Shown: positions 9,686 through 16,460 of the stretch, one piece after another
How positions within the stretch are numbered: position 1 is the stretch's first letter
How the letters are laid out: every line of letters begins with the position of its first letter
NCBI RefSeq assembly: GCF_001875325.1
Contig: NZ_MDDC01000011.1
Location: forward strand, 1-64,000
DNA from: Neomoorella thermoacetica
GTDB taxonomy: Bacteria > Bacillota > DSM-521 > Neomoorellales > Neomoorellaceae
Reading direction: 5' to 3'
DNA: 64,000 nucleotides
Translations under genes and position numbers: made by a program
Notes under the pieces: model-generated
Database searches by the model: none
What the model was told of the DNA's origin: nothing
Seen by the model: only the letters and a program-made list of their open reading frames with translations

Positions 9686-9716
9686 GTATGCGTAACACCT
9701 TACGTGTTACGCATAC
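9686..9716 (-). promoter_or_regulatory. 13-bp perfect intercistronic hairpin in the ABC operon
   Basis: GTATGCGTAACAC and GTGTTACGCATAC are perfect complements around a 5-base loop, placed between the binding-protein and permease genes. No U run follows, so it is not a standard terminator. Such hairpins commonly protect the upstream message and lower downstream expression, giving an excess of binding protein. Confidence 0.75.
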
Positions 9717-9734
9717 ATGAGAAGCTCTGTTCCC

Positions 9735-10583
9735 TCAGGACTTTTGCTGGGGTGGTTCCCCCGGCAAGAAAGCGGGCGGTTCCTGGCCGAACCATTTCTT
9801 ATAGAGTTCCTCATACTGGCCATTAGCCTTAAGGGCCTTTAGACCATCATTAATTTTTTGCAGGATCTCGGTTTTACCCTTAGGAACGGCGATGCCGTAG
9901 TATTCGGCCGAGTGAATATCACCGACAATCTTAACGTCATTATTACCCTGTTTAATATAATAGGCCGTCACCGGAAGGTCGTTAACCACGGCATCGACGC
10001 CACCGTTTTTCAGTTCCAGGAACATATCAGGAACCTTGTCCAGTTCGGTTACCTGGGCGCCTGGGATTTTTTTCGCTTCCTTGGCGCTGGTGGTATTAAT
10101 CTGGACGGCTATTTTTTTACCTTTTAAATCGTCGAACCCCTTGATAGTATTATTATCAGCTTTAACCGCGACCACTAAACCCGACTGGTAGTAAGGGAGG
10201 GAAAAGTCGACTGCCTTTTTACGTTCATCGTCAATGCTTATCCCCGAGATAGCCAGGTCAACGTTGTTGGTCTGGAGGGCTGTAATAATGCCGTCGAAAC
10301 CCATTTCTTTAATATCAACGTCAAAACCTTCCACCTGGCCAATGGCCTTAATCAAGTCAATATCAAAACCGGTAAACTCGCCAGTTTTCATATCCCGGAA
10401 CTCAAAGGGTGCAAAAGTGGCTTCCAGGGCTACAGAATACCTGGGCTTGCCGGTAGAGGTGCTGGTTGCCTGGGTTCCTGATCCCGCACCGTTACCCTGG
10501 GGATTACTTCCGCCGCACCCTGTAAGGCCGACCAGTAAAAGCATCAGTAGCAATACGCCGCCTATTTTTTGCCAACCCCGCAT
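9735..10583 (-). CDS. amino acid ABC transporter substrate-binding lipoprotein
   Basis: About 282 residues with a lipoprotein signal (LLLMLLLVGLTGC, lipidated Cys near residue 23), a low-complexity Gly/Ser/Thr linker, then a periplasmic-binding-protein type II domain of the glutamine/histidine/arginine group (FAPFEFRD, GFDIDLIKAI, and the SGISIDDERKK motif). It captures an amino acid outside the membrane for the permease and ATPase encoded downstream. ATG at 10583 sits eight bases after AGGAGG; a GTG one codon earlier is possible. The ligand cannot be read from sequence. Confidence 0.93.
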   Translation of the reverse strand: MRGWQKIGGVLLLMLLLVGLTGCGGSNPQGNGAGSGTQATSTSTGKPRYSVALEATFAPFEFRDMKTGEFTGFDIDLIKAIGQVEGFDVDIKEMGFDGIITALQTNNVDLAISGISIDDERKKAVDFSLPYYQSGLVVAVKADNNTIKGFDDLKGKKIAVQINTTSAKEAKKIPGAQVTELDKVPDMFLELKNGGVDAVVNDLPVTAYYIKQGNNDVKIVGDIHSAEYYGIAVPKGKTEILQKINDGLKALKANGQYEELYKKWFGQEPPAFLPGEPPQQKS

Positions 10584-10723
10584 CACTGTTTCCTCCTTTT
10601 AGATTTGTTAAGGGCAGACAACTTAATAATTATTCGCCCTGTTTAATAAAAATCCTGCCTCTGGAGGGATATTTCTTGACAGGGCATCCCTGGTAATGAG
10701 AAAATATCCCTTGGTGAAGCTTC

Positions 10724-11635
10724 TTGAATAAACAACTGGCAGCTGATGCTGCCCTTTTGCTGGTTACCTTCATCTGGGGGACTACTTTTCTGGTAGTAAA
10801 AAGGGCTTTGGGTGGAATCGGCCCTTATTATTTCGTCGCCCTCAGGTTTTTGCTGGCCTTTGTTTTTTTAGCCCTCGTGGCCTGGCGACAATTACCCTCT
10901 CTGGACCGGTCCATTGCCCTTCATGGCGGGGCGGTAGGCCTATGCTTGAGTGCGGGTTATATCTTCCAGACAATGGGATTACGCTATACTTCAGCGGCCA
11001 ATGCCGGTTTTATCACCGGTCTATCGGTCATCCTGGTTCCCATACTGGAGGCGCTTTTTGCCCGTACCCTGCCGGGTATCTTTCCCCTGCTGGGGGCTCT
11101 TTCTGCTACTACTGGACTGGCCCTGCTAACTCTAAAGGATAGACTGACCTTAAATCCCGGGGATTTTTTAGTCTTCCTGTGCGCCCTGTCCTTTGCCGGA
11201 CAGATCATCCTGGTAGAACGTTATGCCAGTGACCATAACTCCCTGTTATTCACGACGGTCCAGCTGGGAACAGTAACCCTGGTGTCCTTTTTGCTGGCCA
11301 TTCCCCTGGAAACTCTACCGGTCACCCTTACTCCTGCCGTCTGGCAGGCCTTCCTGCTGACGGCCCTGCCGGCAACTTCCCTGGCCTACCTGATTCAAAA
11401 CAAGGTCCAGCAGTTTACTACAGCTACCCATACCGCTATCATCTTCACTATGGAGCCTGTATTCGCCGCCCTGGTGGCCTACTTCTGGGGCCACGAGGCC
11501 TTAACCTGGCAGCAGGGAATTGGTTGCTTTTTAATCCTGGCCGGGATGTTCCTGGCTGAGTTAAAGGTGGGTAACGGCTCCTCACCCCCTAGCACTCTAG
11601 ATAAATCACCGGGGCAGTATCAGGGAACGAAATAA
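10724..11635 (+). CDS. EamA/DMT-family transporter
   Basis: A 303-residue protein with ten predicted membrane segments arranged as two EamA repeats; LVTFIWGTTFLVVKRAL opens the first and EPVFAALVAYFWGHE marks the second. Members export amino acids, metabolites or drugs. The start is TTG after a weak GGTGAAG site, and the gene is divergent from the amino acid ABC operon. A second paralogue lies at 30248-31174. Substrate unknown. Confidence 0.85.
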   Translation: MNKQLAADAALLLVTFIWGTTFLVVKRALGGIGPYYFVALRFLLAFVFLALVAWRQLPSLDRSIALHGGAVGLCLSAGYIFQTMGLRYTSAANAGFITGLSVILVPILEALFARTLPGIFPLLGALSATTGLALLTLKDRLTLNPGDFLVFLCALSFAGQIILVERYASDHNSLLFTTVQLGTVTLVSFLLAIPLETLPVTLTPAVWQAFLLTALPATSLAYLIQNKVQQFTTATHTAIIFTMEPVFAALVAYFWGHEALTWQQGIGCFLILAGMFLAELKVGNGSSPPSTLDKSPGQYQGTK

Positions 11636-11719
11636 CAGAACTGGCTTTTGTTTGAGCGAGCGACCTGGTCCGGGAGAATACAATACCTGCTAAATCAGGG
11701 CTATTATGGAGGGAAAAAC

Positions 11720-12559
11720 ATGCGTCTCGGAGCCCATCTATCCATAGCGAAGGGCTTGCCAAGGACTGCAACTATGGCCAGCAGCATAGGAGCCAACACC
11801 TTCCAATATTTTACCCGCAACCCTCGCGGCGGGGCCGCCAGGCAGATTCCAGAGGAAGAGATCATAGCCTGGAGGGAGGTAAGACGCCGGGCCGATCTTT
11901 ATCCCATCGCCGGCCATTTACCTTATACTGTAAACCTGGGCGCCACCACTGAGAGGCAACAGGAGTTTGCCCGCATGGTCCTTCACGACGATACCCTGCG
12001 AGTGGCAGCCATAGGCGGCGAATACCTGATCAGCCATCCCGGCCACCATGACGGGGACCGCCAGGCTGGTTTAGATAGAATCATCCAGTTAGTCAGGGAA
12101 GCTTATTTGAGTATTACCGGCCCGGGCCCTGTGCTTTTACTGGAAACAATGGCTGGCCAGGGAAAAGAGGTGGGTACCATTGACGACCTGCGCTATATTC
12201 TCGAAGGCCTGGGATGGCCGGATAGAGTAGGAGTATGCCTGGATTCGGCCCACCTGTTTGCCGCCGGCTGGGACCTGCGCACCCCGGCGGGCTGCCAGCA
12301 ACTGATACAAGAATTGGCCGCAAAAATCGGCCTGGAGCGGGTCAGGGCCATGCACCTCAATGATTCCGCCGCACCCCTGGGCAGCCACCGGGACCGCCAT
12401 GCCGGTATTGGCAGGGGCGAGCTGGGAAGGGAGGGCATAGCAGCAGTGGTTAATAATCATTTTCTGGGGGAACTGCCCTTATTTTTAGAAACTCCAGTTG
12501 CCGATTACGAAGAGTATGGTGCCGAAATTACCCTCATCAAAAAACTAAAATCCGTATAG
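11720..12559 (+). CDS. nfo: deoxyribonuclease IV (AP endonuclease)
   Basis: A 279-residue TIM-barrel endonuclease IV that incises DNA at abasic sites in base excision repair. It begins MRLGAHLSIAKGLPR and contains family metal-site segments: GHLPYTVNL, YLISHPGHHDG, LLETMAGQG, CLDSAHLFAAG, and MHLNDSAAPLGSHRDRHAGIG, which supply the His, Glu and Asp ligands of the trinuclear zinc centre. ATG at 11720 is chosen because GGAGGG lies six bases before it; an in-frame extension to 11648 has no support. Confidence 0.95.
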   Translation: MRLGAHLSIAKGLPRTATMASSIGANTFQYFTRNPRGGAARQIPEEEIIAWREVRRRADLYPIAGHLPYTVNLGATTERQQEFARMVLHDDTLRVAAIGGEYLISHPGHHDGDRQAGLDRIIQLVREAYLSITGPGPVLLLETMAGQGKEVGTIDDLRYILEGLGWPDRVGVCLDSAHLFAAGWDLRTPAGCQQLIQELAAKIGLERVRAMHLNDSAAPLGSHRDRHAGIGRGELGREGIAAVVNNHFLGELPLFLETPVADYEEYGAEITLIKKLKSV

Positions 12560-12751
12560 CGCTGCTTCTCCCGGCGGTTATTTTTCAACGGGGGATAGCG
12601 GCAGGTAGCATGGGGTAACGCTGGTGCATACTGCTTGAATACTCAAGGCGACTATCCAATGACATCCTCAGCACACATTTCCTCGGTAGGATTTCGCCGT
12701 GAGTGAGCCGATCTCCCTCCGGTTATATTTTAACTGGGTTATTGCGGGGTA
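12560..12751. other. noncoding interval after nfo
   Basis: About 190 bases with no supportable gene. Short open stretches occur on the minus strand but none has a ribosome site. No family of structured RNA is recognised. The tRNA-Glu promoter follows it. Confidence 0.4.
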
Positions 12752-12781
12752 TTGACGAGGCCGGGAGGTCTATGATATAAT
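12752..12781 (+). promoter_or_regulatory. sigma-A promoter of tRNA-Glu
   Basis: TTGACG (12752-12757) and a perfect TATAAT (12776-12781) with an 18-base spacer, 13 bases before the tRNA 5' end. Confidence 0.85.
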
Positions 12782-12794
12782 AGACTGCGGTTGA

Positions 12795-12870
12795 GGCCCT
12801 ATCGTCTAGTGGCCTAGGACGCCGCCCTCTCACGGCGGTAACCGGGGTTCGAATCCCCGTAGGGCTACCA
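12795..12870 (+). tRNA. tRNA-Glu (CUC)
   Basis: A 76-base cloverleaf with acceptor GGCCCTA paired to TAGGGCT (one G-U pair), anticodon stem CCGCC/GGCGG around loop CTCTCAC giving anticodon CUC, T arm CGGGG/CCCCG around TTCGAAT, discriminator A, and encoded CCA. It has its own promoter and terminator. Confidence 0.96.
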
Positions 12871-12881
12871 GTTCGGCTAAA

Positions 12882-12918
12882 GGCGCGGGTTTTGCAGGTT
12901 TAACCCGCGCCAATTTTT
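12882..12918 (+). terminator. tRNA-Glu terminator
   Basis: GGCGCGGGTT (12882-12891) and AACCCGCGCC (12902-12911) form a perfect 10-bp stem followed by AATTTTT. Confidence 0.88.
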
Positions 12919-12981
12919 ACAAAAAACCTTTTTCAGGTAGCCCCAGCAGTCCTGCGAGGGCGTCATATTCAGCTATTATAA

Positions 12982-13020
12982 AAAGAGAGCCCGGGTTCAA
13001 AATGAAACCTAGCTCTCTTT
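12982..13020. terminator. probable bidirectional hairpin terminator
   Basis: AAAGAGAGC and GCTCTCTTT form a 9-bp outer stem, with an inner GGTT/AACC pairing. A and T runs at the two ends allow function in either direction. Confidence 0.55.
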
Positions 13021-13080
13021 ATTTATAACCCTGTATATTAGAGAAGTCTTTGCCGGCCTGAAGTAGCCCCGGCTTACCTA

Positions 13081-13109
13081 TTGTCGACCGTCCTGCCCCA
13101 GTGTATAAT
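13081..13109 (+). promoter_or_regulatory. promoter-like element without an evident gene
   Basis: TTGTCG (13081-13086) and TATAAT (13104-13109) with a 17-base spacer. The next plus-strand start with a ribosome site is almost 400 bases away, so the transcript, if real, would be a small RNA or a long leader. It would run antisense to the small gene at 13175-13330. Confidence 0.4.
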
Positions 13110-13148
13110 AGTCGCAAGAAACCGGGAGTGGCGTCGAAAAAGAGTGGT

Positions 13149-13171
13149 AAAAAAGGAGGGGGCTTAGCCCC
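13149..13171 (-). terminator. terminator of the small membrane protein gene
   Basis: On the minus strand GGGGC - TAA - GCCCC is followed by CTCCTTTTTT. It begins just after the stop of the small gene at 13175, which supports that gene being real. Confidence 0.6.
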
Positions 13172-13174
13172 GGG

Positions 13175-13330
13175 TTAGCCTGCAGGTTCTTGTTGCTGGC
13201 GACGCCTCAGCCACCAGCTTAACAAATAACCATCCAGCAAGCCCATGGGGTAAGCCAGCAGGGTGAGCCACCAGGGCCAGCCCCGTCGCTCACGGCGTGA
13301 CCCCATATTCAGGCGGGCTCGTAGCACCTG
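13175..13330 (-). CDS. small membrane protein, unknown
   Basis: About 51 residues from a GTG at 13330, which has AAAGGGGGG seven bases upstream. It has a basic N-terminus, one hydrophobic segment (WPWWLTLLAYPMGLLDGYLL) and an Arg/Gln-rich tail, so it probably spans the membrane once with positive charge on both sides. An in-frame ATG at 13393 would add 21 residues but has no good ribosome site. A terminator follows immediately. No family recognised. Confidence 0.45.
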   Translation of the reverse strand, partial: QVLRARLNMGSRRERRGWPWWLTLLAYPMGLLDGYLLSWWLRRRQQQEPAG

Positions 13331-13492
13331 GAATCCCCCCTTTGTAGTTATTATCTTACTCGCTGGTAAGGAATATACCATTATTGTTAACATAATGTTA
13401 GAGATTGCCTGGGTAGAGAGGACAACAACTACACAAACTATTTTTGCATCCGGGGATTATATTAATTCAATTAACAGTAAAGGAGGAAAAGC

Positions 13493-13627
13493 ATGCCCAG
13501 ACGCTTCCGGCTCAGCCGCAATGGTCCCAACCAGGATCGGCGTTCTAAAGTGCGAGCGCGGGAATTTCACCGTATCCGGGGCAACCAGGTAATTTTAGAC
13601 CCCGAGCGGGGACCGGAAAATAAATAA
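13493..13627 (+). CDS. 44-residue arginine-rich protein, unknown
   Basis: A short gene with an excellent ribosome site (AAAGGAGG, six bases before ATG). The product begins MPRRFRLSRNGPNQ and has 11 arginines among 44 residues, mostly in the first 30, then an acidic tail ending PERGPENK. Such composition suits binding to RNA, DNA or the ribosome, but no family is recognised. It ends 41 bases before the citrate synthase start and could be cotranscribed with it. Confidence 0.6.
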   Translation: MPRRFRLSRNGPNQDRRSKVRAREFHRIRGNQVILDPERGPENK

Positions 13628-13668
13628 AACAAAATAAAGATTCTAGGGAGAGGTGTTAACCTTAAAAA

Positions 13669-15015
13669 ATGGATATCCAGGCCTGTCTTGATTATTACTG
13701 CCAGCTGGCAGAAAAAAATAACTCCATTGATCCGGGTTTATATGAAAAATATAACGTCAAGCGCGGGCTAAGAAATAAAGACGGCACCGGCGTCCTGGTA
13801 GGTTTAACGGAGATCGGGGAAGTCCATGGTTATATCCTGGATGAAGGGGAAAGAACCCCCGACCACGGTCGCCTGCTTTACCGGGGAATTGATATCTGGG
13901 ATATTGTGCGTGGCTTCCAGCAAGAAAAGCGCTTCGGTTTTGAGGAAATTTGCTACCTGCTCCTATTTGGCGAATTACCTGATAAGAAGAGGTTAGAGGA
14001 ATTTACCCATCTACTGGCTAAGCACAGGGCCCTTCCCGAAGGTTTTGTAGAAGACATGATTCTCAAGGCTCCCAGTAACGATATCATGAACAAATTAGCC
14101 CGGAGTGTCCTGGCGGCCTACTCCTACGATCCCAATCCCGATGATCTAAGCATTCGCAATGTTCTCAGGCAATGCATCGAGCTTATCGCCCGGTTTCCCA
14201 TTATGGTAGCCTATGGGTACCAGGCGAAGGCCCACTACTATGAAAATAAAAGTCTCTATATCCACCTGCCCCGCACAGAGTTAAGTACGGCCGAGAACTT
14301 CCTGTATATGATCCGTCCCGACAACCAGTACACAGCCCTGGAAGCAGAGTTGCTGGACCTGGCCCTGGTGCTCCACGCCGAGCACGGCGGTGGTAATAAT
14401 TCGGCCTTCACCGTCCACGTTGTATCTTCAACAGGGACCGATACTTATTCTGTAATTGCGGCTGCAACCGGGTCCCTGAAAGGGCCCAAGCACGGCGGGG
14501 CCAATATTAAAGTCATGAAAATGATCGAAGATATAAAGAACAACGTCAAGGACTGGCATGACGAGGAAGAATTAAGGAATTACCTGATTAAAATCTTACG
14601 CAAGGAGGCTTTCGACCGGAGCGGTTTAATCTATGGCATCGGCCATGCCGTTTACACCCTTTCTGATCCCCGGGCTGTTTTATTGAAGCAAAAGGCAGCC
14701 GAACTTGCCCGGGAAAAGGACATGGAAGATGAGTTTAGCCTTTACCTGGCTATAGAAAAAATGGCACCGGAACTCTTTGTTGCCGAAAAGAAGATCGATA
14801 AGGTCGTCGCTCCCAATGTTGATTTCTATTCCGGTTTTGTTTACAAAATGTTAAATATCCCGATAGAGTTGTATACTCCTATTTTTGCCATATCCAGGAT
14901 CACCGGCTGGTGCGCCCACCGGATTGAAGAGCTGGTAAGCGGTGGTAAAATCTTCAGGCCGGCTTATAAAAATGTCCTTGGTAAGAAGAGTTATATACCC
15001 CTGGAACAGCGGTAG
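13669..15015 (+). CDS. citrate synthase (citrate/2-methylcitrate synthase family)
   Basis: A 448-residue enzyme condensing acetyl-CoA with oxaloacetate. The family catalytic positions are visible: His in LHAEHGGGNNS, His in GIGHAVYTLSD, and Asp in NVDFYSGFVY. The N-terminal 40 residues and an insertion near 180-225 make it longer than typical Gram-positive CitZ. It is the Si-type fold, not the HMG-CoA-lyase-like Re-citrate synthase found in some clostridia. ATG follows GGGAGAGGTG at a rather long spacing, and an in-frame stop lies just upstream. It would feed glutamate synthesis in an anaerobe with an incomplete cycle. Confidence 0.92.
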   Translation: MDIQACLDYYCQLAEKNNSIDPGLYEKYNVKRGLRNKDGTGVLVGLTEIGEVHGYILDEGERTPDHGRLLYRGIDIWDIVRGFQQEKRFGFEEICYLLLFGELPDKKRLEEFTHLLAKHRALPEGFVEDMILKAPSNDIMNKLARSVLAAYSYDPNPDDLSIRNVLRQCIELIARFPIMVAYGYQAKAHYYENKSLYIHLPRTELSTAENFLYMIRPDNQYTALEAELLDLALVLHAEHGGGNNSAFTVHVVSSTGTDTYSVIAAATGSLKGPKHGGANIKVMKMIEDIKNNVKDWHDEEELRNYLIKILRKEAFDRSGLIYGIGHAVYTLSDPRAVLLKQKAAELAREKDMEDEFSLYLAIEKMAPELFVAEKKIDKVVAPNVDFYSGFVYKMLNIPIELYTPIFAISRITGWCAHRIEELVSGGKIFRPAYKNVLGKKSYIPLEQR

Positions 15016-15068
15016 AATAAAAACCTGTTTTCCGGGTAAAAGGTATAGATAATAGGGGAGTCAGAATA

Positions 15069-15551
15069 TTGAACTCAGAACTCTGCGGTAGCAAACAATG
15101 GGCTGCTGGTAATCCCTGCCCTGAATGCGGGACATCGGGAAAAAGAGTCGCCAGCCTAACAATCGCTAGTTTACTTAATACGGAGGTGCGGGAGAATTTA
15201 ACTGCTACCCGGTATAATTTATGCCTGTCGCCGTCGTGCCAGGTGGTTTACTATGGTGATGACGGCAGCCTGTTTACTAAAGACCAGGTCCGGGTGCCAG
15301 TCTGGTTTAAAGAACAGGCACCACCGCGGATAATCTGCTATTGTAAAAATGTTACCGACAGCGAGATTTTAGAGCATATTGTCACCCGGCAGTGCTGCAA
15401 CAGCCTCCAGGACATCCGGGAACATACCAGAGCTAATACCGGCCATGAATGTCTAACTAAAAACCCGGCTGGGAGCTGATGTAGTCCGGCGGTGCAATCG
15501 GTGATTGCCCGGGGTCTGGCCATGCGTGATAAAAACGATAATAAACAATAA
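15069..15551 (+). CDS. CopZ/BFD-like zinc and [2Fe-2S] protein, candidate selenoprotein (in-frame UGA)
   Basis: From TTG (site AGGGGAG) the frame runs 136 codons, meets TGA at 15477-15479, then continues 23 codons to TAA at 15549. The N-terminal part resembles the zinc domain of CopZ-type proteins (CPECG, later CLSPSC). The C-terminal part is a BFD-like [2Fe-2S] domain starting with CYC, then GHEC and KNPAGS. In this family that segment normally continues with a Cys-Cys pair. Here the first Cys is UGA (residue 137), the second is encoded by the next codon, and the following SPAVQSVIARGLA continues family-like. A hairpin 20 bases after the UGA resembles a bacterial SECIS. If UGA were a stop, the domain would lose a cluster ligand. 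The role may be copper or iron handling; that is inference. Confidence 0.65.
15486..15512 (+). promoter_or_regulatory. candidate bacterial SECIS hairpin
   Basis: GCAATC (15494-15499) and GATTGC (15503-15508) form a perfect 6-bp stem with apical loop GGU. An outer CCGG/CCGG pairing (15486-15489 with 15509-15512) has a 4-base bulge on the 5' side. The loop begins 20 bases after the UGA, inside the window known for bacterial SECIS elements, and GGU is the loop motif bound by SelB in E. coli fdhF. Confidence 0.6.
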
Positions 15552-15571
15552 GTAGATCTGCCACCAATTTA

Positions 15572-15600
15572 CCGGTGCTTGGGCACCGGCTTTTATTTTT
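15572..15600 (+). terminator. terminator of the citrate synthase/CopZ-like unit
   Basis: CCGGTGC - TTGG - GCACCGG stem followed by CTTTTATTTTT. It begins 20 bases after the TAA at 15549-15551, the spacing expected if that TAA, not the earlier UGA, is the true stop. Confidence 0.88.
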
Positions 15601-15775
15601 CCCTTTGTTTATTTAACATAATACTTATTATGGGAAGTTGTTCCTCGCCTTATACCACCATGCCGGGGGCAAGCCTTCACCGCCCCTCAAATCTAACAAC
15701 TAATCGCCAGCGGTCACCGTACCCCGTAAAATAACCTCCCGCCGGAGTAATAATCAGAAATTTTTCCTATGCATA

Positions 15776-15789
15776 CAAACTGTTGTTTG
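15776..15789. promoter_or_regulatory. putative LexA operator (SOS box) at lexA
   Basis: CAAAC - TGTT - GTTTG is a perfect 14-base palindrome with the 4-base spacing of the Gram-positive SOS box (CGAAC-N4-GTTCG), differing by one base per half-site. It overlaps the -35 hexamer of lexA. Confidence 0.6.
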
Positions 15790-15811
15790 CCGGTTTAAAG
15801 TATGGTAGTAT
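15783..15811 (+). promoter_or_regulatory. lexA promoter
   Basis: TTGTTT (15783-15788) and TAGTAT (15806-15811) with a 17-base spacer. The -35 lies within the palindrome at 15776-15789, so LexA binding would block RNA polymerase. Confidence 0.55.
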
Positions 15812-15842
15812 GGATGGTGATCTGATTTGGAGGGGGATCTCC

Positions 15843-16460
15843 TTGCAACCGGATTTATCACCGCAACTGGCCATGGTTCTCAATTACATCCGGCACTTTA
15901 TTGATTTAAATGGCTACCCTCCCTCCATCCGGGAAATATGTAAGGCTACCGGTTTGCGTTCCAGTTCTACCGTCTATAATTACTTAAACAAGCTGGAAGA
16001 AAAAGGCTATATTCGTCGCGACCCCTCGCGCTCCCGGGCCATTGAAATCCTCACTCCTTACCCGGCCGTCACCAGAACCAAAAATATGGTTTCCGTGCCC
16101 CTGCTGGGAAAAATAACCGCCGGCCAGCCCATCCTGGCCTTTGAAAATATTGAAGATGTATTTCCCCTGCCTGCTGACCTGGCAGGAGCGGAAAATGCCT
16201 TTATGCTCCACGTCCGCGGGGATAGTATGATCGAAGCCGGTATTCTTGATGGCGACTACCTGATCGTCCGGCCCCAGGATACGGCTGAAAACGGCGATAT
16301 TGTAGTTGCCCTTCTGGAGGATGAAGCGACTGTAAAATACTTTTACCGTTATCCCGACCATATTGAACTCGTTCCGGCTAACAGCAGTATGCAGCCCCTT
16401 ATCGCTCAAAAAATAACAATCCTGGGGAAGGTAGTAGGCCTCTACCGCCATTTCTTTTGA
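15843..16460 (+). CDS. lexA: LexA repressor
   Basis: A 205-residue SOS repressor with an N-terminal winged helix (about 5-65; PSIREICKATGLRSSSTVYNYL). The Ala-Gly self-cleavage site is in KITAGQP, the catalytic Ser in RGDSMIEAGI and the catalytic Lys in EATVKYFYR. RecA-stimulated self-cleavage would derepress DNA repair genes. TTG at 15843 is chosen because GGAGGGGG lies six bases before it and the length then fits the family; a longer in-frame start has no ribosome site. Its last 19 bases overlap the convergent ynbB gene. Confidence 0.96.
   Translation: MQPDLSPQLAMVLNYIRHFIDLNGYPPSIREICKATGLRSSSTVYNYLNKLEEKGYIRRDPSRSRAIEILTPYPAVTRTKNMVSVPLLGKITAGQPILAFENIEDVFPLPADLAGAENAFMLHVRGDSMIEAGILDGDYLIVRPQDTAENGDIVVALLEDEATVKYFYRYPDHIELVPANSSMQPLIAQKITILGKVVGLYRHFF

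Noticed and set aside
15477-15479. UGA of the CopZ-like gene as a plain stop
   Set aside because: Less likely given the SECIS-like hairpin, the conserved Cys position, the adjacent Cys codon and terminator spacing, but not excluded.
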